From Hahnella aquatica (GTDB lineage: Bacteria > Pseudomonadota > Gammaproteobacteria > Burkholderiales > Burkholderiaceae_A), in the NCBI GenBank assembly GCA_965194505.1, contig OZ239144.1, positions 310,001 through 374,000 of the forward strand: 64,000 bases of DNA, given 5' to 3'. Below the pieces are notes generated by a model. The model searched no databases, was not told the DNA's origin, and saw only the letters and a program-made list of their open reading frames with translations. The translations under genes and the position numbers were made by a program. Positions 58,093 through 64,000 of the stretch are shown here, in pieces. Each line of letters opens with the position of its first letter. Within the stretch, counting starts at the first letter, position 1.

Positions 58093-60765
58093 TCAGACGA
58101 CCAGGTTCACGAGCCGGCCTGGCACCACGATGGCCTTGCGAACGGCCTTGCCGTCGCTGAACTTGGTGAAGGCCTCGTGGGCTGTGGCCAAGGCGATGAT
58201 GTCGTCTTGGCTGGCCTGGGCTGGCACCGAGAGGCTGCCGCGCAGCTTGCCATTGACCTGCAGCATGAGCTCCACGGTGTCGCGCACCAGCGCCTGCTCA
58301 TCCACCTGGGGCCAGGGGGCATCGAGCAGGCTGAGGCGGTCGGGGCCATGGCCGAGCGCCATCCAGAGCTCGGTGGTCAGGTGGGGCACGATGGGGTAGA
58401 GCACCCGCAGCAGCACGCCCATGCCCTCTTGAAGGGCGGCCTTCATCGGCGCACCCATCTGTGCTTGCGACTTCGCAGCCTCCTCCAGCGTGTTGAGCAT
58501 CTTCATGGCGGCCGAGACCACGGTGTTGTACTGGCGTCGGCCCAGGTCGAAATCGGCCTGTCGGAGCAACTCGTGCACCTGTCGACGCAGGTCTTGTGCC
58601 TGGGTGTCGCCCTGCACCGCGGCCCGTGTGGCCTCGGCCGCAGGCGTGGCTGCGACCGTGAGTGCGGACTGGTGGGCCTGGGCAAAGCCCCAGACCCGCC
58701 GCAGGAAGCGATGGGCACCCTCCACACCTGCATCGGACCACTCCAGGGTCTGCTCGGGCGGTGAGGCAAACATGGTGAAGAGCCGGGCGGTGTCTGCGCC
58801 GTAACGATCGATCAGGGCCTGCGGGTCGATGCCATTGTTCTTGGACTTCGACATCTTCTCGGTGCCACCGATGGCCACGGGCTGCCCGTCGCTTCGCAGT
58901 ACAGCGGCCTGCGGCCGGCCACGCTCATCGGTGTGGAGGTCGACATCGGCAGGATTGAACCAGGTCTTGCGGCCGTTGTCGGCCTCTCGGTAGTAGGTCT
59001 CGTTGAGCACCATGCCCTGTGTGAGCAGGTTGGAGAAGGGCTCTTCGAAGGTGACCAGTCCCAGGTCGCGCATGACTTTTGTCCAGAAGCGTGCATAGAG
59101 CAGATGGAGCACGGCATGCTCAATGCCACCGATGTACTGGTCCATGGGCATCCAGTAGGCCACGCGGTCATCGACCATGGCCTCTGCTGCATCGGGGCAG
59201 CAGTAGCGCATGTAGTACCAGCTCGAGTCGATGAAGGTGTCCATGGTGTCGGTCTCGCGCCGCGCCTCGGCCCCGCATGTGGGGCAGGCCACCTTCAGGA
59301 AGGCCTCACAGGACTGCAATGGGTTGCCACTGCCATCGGGCACCAGGTGGTCGGGCAGCACCACGGGCAGGTCTGCTTCGGGCACGGGCACTTCACCGCA
59401 GGCCCGGCAGTGAATGATTGGAATGGGCGTGCCCCAGTAGCGCTGCCGAGAGATGCCCCAGTCGCGCAGTCGGATGGTGGTCTTGGTTTCTCCCAGACCC
59501 TTGTCGGCAAGCATCCTGGCCACGGTCTCCACGGCCGTGGTGTGGTCGAGCCCATCGAGCGGGCCGGAGGCCACGCAGGTCACGCCCTGCTTGTCGGCAT
59601 ACCACTCCTGCCAGGCGGCATCTGAGAAGGTCTGCCCCGGTTTTTGAATGACCTGCCGAATGGGCAGGCCGTATTTTTTGGCGAAAGCAAAGTCGCGCTC
59701 ATCATGGGCAGGCACGCCCATGACGGCACCATCGCCATAGCTCATGAGCACATAGTTGCCCACCCAGACGGGCACGGCCTCTCCGGTGAGGGGATGAGAC
59801 ACGGCAAGGCCCGTGTCCATGCCTTCCTTCTCGCGTGTGGCGAGGTCGGCCTCGGCCACGCTGCCCGACTGGCAGCGCTCCACAAAGGCTGCCAGTGTGG
59901 GGTTGGATGCGGCAGCCAGGCTGGCCAGTGGATGCTCGGGTGCCACGGCCATGAAGCTCACACCCATGATGGTGTCGGCCCGCGTGGTGAAGACGTGGGT
60001 GAGGCCACCCTGCACCAGGCTGCCCGAGGCATCACGAATGGTGTGGGGGAATGCAAAGCGCACGCCCTTGGACTGGCCAATCCAGTTCTCCTGCATGAGC
60101 TTGACCCGATCGGGCCAGCCCAGGCCCTCGAGCCCATCGATGAGCGCCTGGGCATAACGGGTGATGCCCAGGTAGACCATCGGGATCTCACGCTTTTCGA
60201 CCAGCGCACCCGATCGCCAACCCCGGCCATCGACCACCTGCTCATTGGCCAGCACGGTCTGGTCGACGGGATCCCAGTTCACGGTGCCTGTCTTTACGTA
60301 GGCAATGCCCTTCTCGCGCATTTTGAGAAAGAGCCACTGGTTCCATTTGTAGTAGTCGGGCTTACAGGTGGCGGTCTCTCGCGACCAGTCGATGGCCAGG
60401 CCCATGGACTGCATCTGGCGCTTCATGGTGGCGATGTTGTCGTCGGTCCAGGCGGCTGGTGCCACCTGGTTGGCCATGGCTGCATTCTCGGCCGGCAGGC
60501 CAAAGGCATCCCAGCCCATGGGCATGAGCACGTTGTAGCCCTGCATGCGCAGGGCGCGGGCCATCACATCATTGATGGTGTAGTTGCGCACATGGCCCAT
60601 GTGGAGCTTGCCCGAGGGGTAGGGCAGCATCGAGCAGGCGTAGTACTTGCCTTTCGGAAAGCGTGGGTCATGCTCCACCGCCCGGTGTGCATCGCGGGCA
60701 GACCACTCGGCCTGAAGGGCGGGCTCCAGCGAGGTGGGTTCGTAGTGTGGGGAGAGGGCGGCCAT
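58093..60765 (-). CDS. leuS: Leucyl-tRNA synthetase
   Basis: 890 residues from ATG 60763-60765; an ATG at 60813 and the frame to 60828 are alternatives. Class I synthetase: PYPSGKLHMGHVRNYT (HIGH), WDAFGLPAENAA, the CP1 editing domain with TTRADTIMGVSF and PVWVGNYVLMSYGDGAVMGVPAHDERD in part (YGDGAVMGVPAHDERD), and GGTEKMSKSKNNG (KMSKS). A zinc-type Cys pair occurs in CPTCGAEARRETDTMDTF. First gene of a seven-gene leftward operon. Confidence 0.97.
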   Translation of the reverse strand: MAALSPHYEPTSLEPALQAEWSARDAHRAVEHDPRFPKGKYYACSMLPYPSGKLHMGHVRNYTINDVMARALRMQGYNVLMPMGWDAFGLPAENAAMANQVAPAAWTDDNIATMKRQMQSMGLAIDWSRETATCKPDYYKWNQWLFLKMREKGIAYVKTGTVNWDPVDQTVLANEQVVDGRGWRSGALVEKREIPMVYLGITRYAQALIDGLEGLGWPDRVKLMQENWIGQSKGVRFAFPHTIRDASGSLVQGGLTHVFTTRADTIMGVSFMAVAPEHPLASLAAASNPTLAAFVERCQSGSVAEADLATREKEGMDTGLAVSHPLTGEAVPVWVGNYVLMSYGDGAVMGVPAHDERDFAFAKKYGLPIRQVIQKPGQTFSDAAWQEWYADKQGVTCVASGPLDGLDHTTAVETVARMLADKGLGETKTTIRLRDWGISRQRYWGTPIPIIHCRACGEVPVPEADLPVVLPDHLVPDGSGNPLQSCEAFLKVACPTCGAEARRETDTMDTFIDSSWYYMRYCCPDAAEAMVDDRVAYWMPMDQYIGGIEHAVLHLLYARFWTKVMRDLGLVTFEEPFSNLLTQGMVLNETYYREADNGRKTWFNPADVDLHTDERGRPQAAVLRSDGQPVAIGGTEKMSKSKNNGIDPQALIDRYGADTARLFTMFASPPEQTLEWSDAGVEGAHRFLRRVWGFAQAHQSALTVAATPAAEATRAAVQGDTQAQDLRRQVHELLRQADFDLGRRQYNTVVSAAMKMLNTLEEAAKSQAQMGAPMKAALQEGMGVLLRVLYPIVPHLTTELWMALGHGPDRLSLLDAPWPQVDEQALVRDTVELMLQVNGKLRGSLSVPAQASQDDIIALATAHEAFTKFSDGKAVRKAIVVPGRLVNLVV

Positions 60766-60862
60766 GGTGGGGTGTCTGAGAGGGTGTCGAGCCGGGCTCG
60801 TGAAGCCGCTCATTTTAGCCGGTCGCATGGCGGCTCGCCGATGGGGGCTGCAGACGCAACCG

Positions 60863-60868
60863 TAGAAT
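60863..60868 (+). promoter_or_regulatory. uvrD -10 box, probable leaderless start
   Basis: TAGAAT within CCGTAGAAT, six bases before the ATG at 60875. The geometry and the surrounding bases match nadA. An AGGG touches the ATG too closely to serve as a normal ribosome site. Confidence 0.5.
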
Positions 60869-60874
60869 GCAGGG

Positions 60875-63142
60875 ATGTCTTCGTCCCTCGTCTCTGCCCT
60901 GCTTCAGGGCCTCAACGCACCGCAGGAACAGGCGGTGACCCTTCCACCCGAGCCCGCCCTCATTCTGGCGGGGGCTGGCAGCGGCAAGACCCGCGTGCTC
61001 ACCACCCGTATTGCCTGGCTGATCTCCACGGGCCAGGTGAGTCCCTTGGGCATTCTGGCGGTGACCTTCACCAACAAGGCGGCCCGCGAGATGCTCGCAA
61101 GGCTGGGGGGCATGATTCAGGTGAACCTCAAGGGCATGTGGGTGGGCACCTTCCATGGCCTGTGCAATCGGTTTTTGCGGGCCCACCACCGAGATGCAGC
61201 CCTGCCGGCCACCTTCCAGATTCTCGACAGCCAAGACCAACTCTCGGCCATCAAGCGGCTGATGAAGGGCCTGGGCGTGGATGATGAGAAGTACCCGCCC
61301 AAGCAGGTGCAGTCCTTCATCAACAGCGCCAAGGAGCAGGGCCTGCGGGCGCCCGATGTCGACGACTCCGATGGCTACAACCGTCGATTCATTGAGCTCT
61401 ACCAGGCCTACGACGACCAGTGCCAGCGCGAGGGCGTGGTGGACTTTGGCGAGCTCATGCTGCGCTCGGTGGAACTGCTGCGTCGATCCGATTCCATTCG
61501 TCACCACTACCGGTCTCGGTTCCAGCATGTCCTGGTCGATGAGTTTCAGGACACCAACCCATTGCAGTACGAGTGGCTCAAGCTGCTCTCGAACCCCGGT
61601 GGTGGCATCTTCGCCGTGGGCGATGACGACCAGAGCATCTACGCCTTCAGGGGCGCCGATGTCGCCAACATGAAACGCTTCGAGACCGAGTTCGGCGTAC
61701 GCCACCTGATCAAGCTTGAGCAGAACTACCGCTCACACGGCCACATTCTGGATGCCGCCAATGCGCTCATTGCCAACAACACCGGCCGCCTTGGCAAGAA
61801 CCTCTGGACGGAGGCTGGCGCGGGTGAGCCCATTCGGGTCATGGAAACCGCAAGCGATCTGCTTGAGGCCCAGTGGCTGGTCGACGAGGTGCGTGGCCTG
61901 ATTCAAGAGGGGATGATGCGCAGCGAGATGGCGGTGCTCTATCGCAGCAACGCCCAGTCCCGGGTGGTCGAGCAGGCGCTCTTTCAGGCGGGCGTGCCCT
62001 ACCGTGTCTTTGGGGGCCTGCGGTTTTTTGAACGGGCCGAGGTCAAGCATGCACTGGCCTATCTGCGGCTCATGGAGAATCCGCACGAGGACACGGCCTT
62101 CCTGCGGGTGGTGAACTTTCCCACGCGGGGCATCGGGGCCCGGAGCATCGAGCTGCTGGCCGATCAGGCCAAGCAGCAGGGCAGCAGTTTGTACGTGGCC
62201 GCGGGCGTGCTCGATGGCAAGGCCGGCCATGCGGTGCGCGGCTTCGTGCAGCTCATCGAGTCGCTGCGCTTTGAGACCCAGGGCCTGAGCTTGAAGGAGA
62301 TGGTGGCCGTGATGCTCGAGCGCTCGGGCCTCGTGCGCCATTACCAGGCCGAGCGCGAGGGGCAGGAGCGTGTCGAGAACCTGGAGGAATTGATCAACGC
62401 AGCCGCAGCCTTCGACCTCGATGGGGGCGTGCCCGTGGAGGAGGGCGGTGTGGCCATGAGCCCACTGTCAACCTTCCTCAGCCATGCCTCACTGGAGGCT
62501 GGCGACAACCAGGCCGCTGAAGGCCAGGATGCGGTGCAGCTCATGACCATTCACTCGGCCAAGGGCCTCGAGTTTCAGGCCGTGTTCCTCACGGGCCTGG
62601 AGGAGGGGCTCTTTCCGCATGAGAACAGCGTGACCGAGCCCAACGGCCTTGAGGAGGAGCGCCGGCTCATGTATGTGGCCATCACGCGCGCTCGACGCAG
62701 ACTCTATGTCTCGATGTCCCAGACCCGCATGCTCCACGGTCAGACCCGCTACAACATGCGCAGTCGTTTTCTGGAAGAACTGCCTGAAGGCTGTCTGAAG
62801 TGGCTCACGCCACGGCTGGCGACACGCTCTGCGGTGTCATCGGCCTGGGAGTCCGCTGAGGACAGTGACCGCTCGGCCTGGGGACGATCAGCCGGTTCCT
62901 GGACGCGCCAGGGGATGGGCGATCGCGGTGCCGTGGCGCCATCCTTTCAGCGTCCAGCCTTGCCAGGTCATGCCCACGACAGTGGTTATGCGGTGGGCCA
63001 GTCGGTTCGCCACGGACGCTTTGGCGATGGCGTGATCATGGCCTTGGAGGGGTCGGGCTCCGACGCCCGTGCGCAGGTGAACTTCAAGCGAGAGGGTGCC
63101 AAGTGGCTGGCCCTCTCGGTGGCCAAGCTCGAACGGCTTTAG
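60875..63142 (+). CDS. uvrD: UvrD/Rep-family ATP-dependent DNA helicase (helicase II)
   Basis: 755 residues, superfamily 1A. Motifs in order: LNAPQEQAV (Q motif), LILAGAGSGKTRVL (I), VTFTNKAAREM (Ia), WVGTFHGLCNRFLR, VLVDEFQDTNPLQYE (II), FAVGDDDQSIYAFRGA (III), LEQNYRSHG (IV), TIHSAKGLEFQAVFLTGLEEGLFPH (V, in part SAKGLEFQAVFLTGLEEG) and EEERRLMYVAITRAR (VI). The C-terminal GQSVRHGRFGDGVI is the UvrD/PcrA Tudor-like RNA polymerase-binding end. Acts in nucleotide-excision and mismatch repair. Confidence 0.96.
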   Translation: MSSSLVSALLQGLNAPQEQAVTLPPEPALILAGAGSGKTRVLTTRIAWLISTGQVSPLGILAVTFTNKAAREMLARLGGMIQVNLKGMWVGTFHGLCNRFLRAHHRDAALPATFQILDSQDQLSAIKRLMKGLGVDDEKYPPKQVQSFINSAKEQGLRAPDVDDSDGYNRRFIELYQAYDDQCQREGVVDFGELMLRSVELLRRSDSIRHHYRSRFQHVLVDEFQDTNPLQYEWLKLLSNPGGGIFAVGDDDQSIYAFRGADVANMKRFETEFGVRHLIKLEQNYRSHGHILDAANALIANNTGRLGKNLWTEAGAGEPIRVMETASDLLEAQWLVDEVRGLIQEGMMRSEMAVLYRSNAQSRVVEQALFQAGVPYRVFGGLRFFERAEVKHALAYLRLMENPHEDTAFLRVVNFPTRGIGARSIELLADQAKQQGSSLYVAAGVLDGKAGHAVRGFVQLIESLRFETQGLSLKEMVAVMLERSGLVRHYQAEREGQERVENLEELINAAAAFDLDGGVPVEEGGVAMSPLSTFLSHASLEAGDNQAAEGQDAVQLMTIHSAKGLEFQAVFLTGLEEGLFPHENSVTEPNGLEEERRLMYVAITRARRRLYVSMSQTRMLHGQTRYNMRSRFLEELPEGCLKWLTPRLATRSAVSSAWESAEDSDRSAWGRSAGSWTRQGMGDRGAVAPSFQRPALPGHAHDSGYAVGQSVRHGRFGDGVIMALEGSGSDARAQVNFKREGAKWLALSVAKLERL

Positions 63143-63163
63143 GCTCTTGCGGGGGTGCGCCGC

Positions 63164-63394
63164 TCAGCGCACCCGAATCCGAAAGCAGAAGACGCCGTCG
63201 GTCTCGGTGCGCGATTCGAGCGTGTGGCCCGTGCTCTGACAGAAGTAGTCGAAGTCATCCCAGGCGCCGCGGTCGGTGGCCTGAACCTCGAGCGTGTCAC
63301 CAGAGGCCAACTCTGAGAGGGCCTTCTTGGCCCGCAGGATGGGCAGGGGGCAGCTGAGGCCCTTGACGTCTAGCGATCGGGTGGCATCGCTCAT
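63164..63394 (-). CDS. tusA: TusA/SirA-family sulfur-carrier protein
   Basis: 76 residues. LDVKGLSCPLPILRAKKAL contains the CPxP motif with the sulfur-accepting Cys15, followed by LEVQATDRGAWDDFDYFC and a C-terminal strand FCFRIRVR. The family relays sulfur for tRNA thiolation and other pathways. It overlaps alaS by four bases (63391-63394), the usual alaS-tusA arrangement in betaproteobacteria. It converges on uvrD with a 21-bp gap. Confidence 0.92.
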   Translation of the reverse strand: MSDATRSLDVKGLSCPLPILRAKKALSELASGDTLEVQATDRGAWDDFDYFCQSTGHTLESRTETDGVFCFRIRVR

Positions 63395-64000
63395 GCCGCG
63401 CCCGCCAGTTGCGCCTGGGCGTAGGTGCGCAGGCTCTCGAGCGCGCCGGGCAGGGCCGCAGGCTGTGTGCCACCGCCCTGGGCCATGTCGGGCCGGCCGC
63501 CGCCCTTGCCGCCCACTTGGCTGGCCACATGGTTGACCAGGTCGCCCGCCTTGATCTTGGCGGTGAGGTCTGGGGTGACACCCGCAATGATGGTGACCTT
63601 CTCGCCCTCCACGCTGGCCAGCACAATGGCCGCCGACTGAAGCTTGGACTTGAGCTGGTCGAGCAACTGGCGAAGGTCGCCGCTGGAGGCCCCTTCAATC
63701 ACGGTGGCGAGCAGCCGATGGGCACCCACGGCAATGGCCTGGTCGGCGAGGTCGTCGCCGGCCGATGCAGTGAGCTTGGACTTGAGCCGACCGATCTCTT
63801 TCTCAAGGGTGCGGTTGGCCTCCACGAGCTGGGCAAGCCGTTGCTGTAACTCTGCGGGAGAGGCCTTGAGCAGGCCTGCGGCCTGTTGCACCTGCTGGTC
63901 GAGCAACTGCAGGTGGCTGAGCACACGGTCGCCGGTGATGGCCTCGACCCGGCGGATGCCTGCGGCCACGCCGGACTCCGACACGAGTTTGAAGAGGCCG
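63391..64000 (-). CDS. alaS: Alanyl-tRNA synthetase, C-terminal part (5' end outside window)
   Basis: The frame is open through the right edge, so only the last about 203 residues are present. The SESGVAAGIRRVEAITG block is the end of the editing domain. A coiled-coil linker (QQRLAQLVEANRTLEKEIGR) and the DHHA1 C-Ala domain with VGGKGGGRPDMAQGGGT follow. AlaS charges tRNA-Ala and clears mischarged Ser/Gly. Ends with an ATGA overlap to tusA. Confidence 0.96.
   Translation of the reverse strand, partial: GLFKLVSESGVAAGIRRVEAITGDRVLSHLQLLDQQVQQAAGLLKASPAELQQRLAQLVEANRTLEKEIGRLKSKLTASAGDDLADQAIAVGAHRLLATVIEGASSGDLRQLLDQLKSKLQSAAIVLASVEGEKVTIIAGVTPDLTAKIKAGDLVNHVASQVGGKGGGRPDMAQGGGTQPAALPGALESLRTYAQAQLAGAA

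Noticed and set aside
59644..61284. 546-codon plus-strand frame over leuS and the start of uvrD
   Set aside because: Opposite the HIGH and editing regions of leuS; no family features.
1..64000. CRISPR array, rRNA, tRNA, insertion sequence or prophage
   Set aside because: No regularly spaced repeats with spacers, no transposase or integrase frame, and no RNA gene other than tmRNA was recognised.

Overview
The window is a dense, GC-rich chromosomal segment of a Gram-negative bacterium, most likely a betaproteobacterium of the order Burkholderiales. The evidence is gene order (ubiG next to ompA; gyrA, serC, pheA, hisC, tyrA, aroA-cmk, rpsA, ihfB, lapB, hldA, hldD in a row), ubiquinone and LPS-heptose genes, an EarP/arginine-32 type EF-P, and a tmRNA encoding the tag ANDERFALAA. 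Species cannot be named from the sequence alone. Stop/start overlaps of 1 to 11 bp are common, and several genes use GTG or TTG starts.

Layout. 1-2.2 kb: end of RNase G, then efp and earP. 2.2-2.8 kb: a MazF/PemK-type toxin with an AbrB-type antitoxin. 2.8-9.2 kb: transporters (SulP, two MFS, DMT, LysE/LeuE) and a small membrane protein. 9.3-13.8 kb: acuI-like reductase, pseudouridine synthase and ppc, transcribed leftward. 13.9-17.5 kb: nadA-nadC facing nadB, a complete de novo route to nicotinate mononucleotide. 17.8-25 kb, leftward: an unknown membrane protein, ltnD, otnK, otnC and a GlcD-like FAD oxidase (four-carbon acid-sugar catabolism), running into ompA-like, ubiG and gph/mupP. 25-28.2 kb: unknown proteins around an orphan ParA/MinD-type ATPase. 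28.3-31.6 kb: an AT-richer module with a large unknown protein, hipA and hipB, ending in evenly spaced HipB-type operators beside the 3' end of ssrA (tmRNA). 32.3-33.4 kb: an old-yellow-enzyme reductase. 33.5-46 kb: gyrA, an AEC permease and the serine/aromatic amino acid supra-operon, then rpsA and ihfB. 46-50 kb: short lapB, hldA, hldD, comEA-like, ubiA. 50-52.7 kb: proC and murJ leftward, rpsT rightward. 52.8-60.8 kb: a leftward operon leuS-lptE-holA-proA-hemJ-rlmL-like-yggS. 60.9-64 kb: uvrD, then tusA and the 3' end of alaS leftward.

Most of the window is core metabolism and cell-envelope biogenesis. The unusual parts are: (i) a three-copy, 42-bp in-frame tandem repeat inserted between catalytic residues of the AroA half of an AroA-Cmk fusion, with a Ser/Gly insert in neighbouring TyrA; (ii) the hipAB module at ssrA, with three operators exactly 50 bp apart and three back-to-back hairpins; (iii) an orphan ParA-like ATPase with a MinD-like membrane-targeting tail among unknown genes; (iv) an OtnC paralogue lacking expected active-site residues, in a cluster without OtnI; (v) a shortened LapB without LapA; (vi) TAGAAT boxes six bases before the nadA and uvrD start codons, suggesting leaderless mRNAs.
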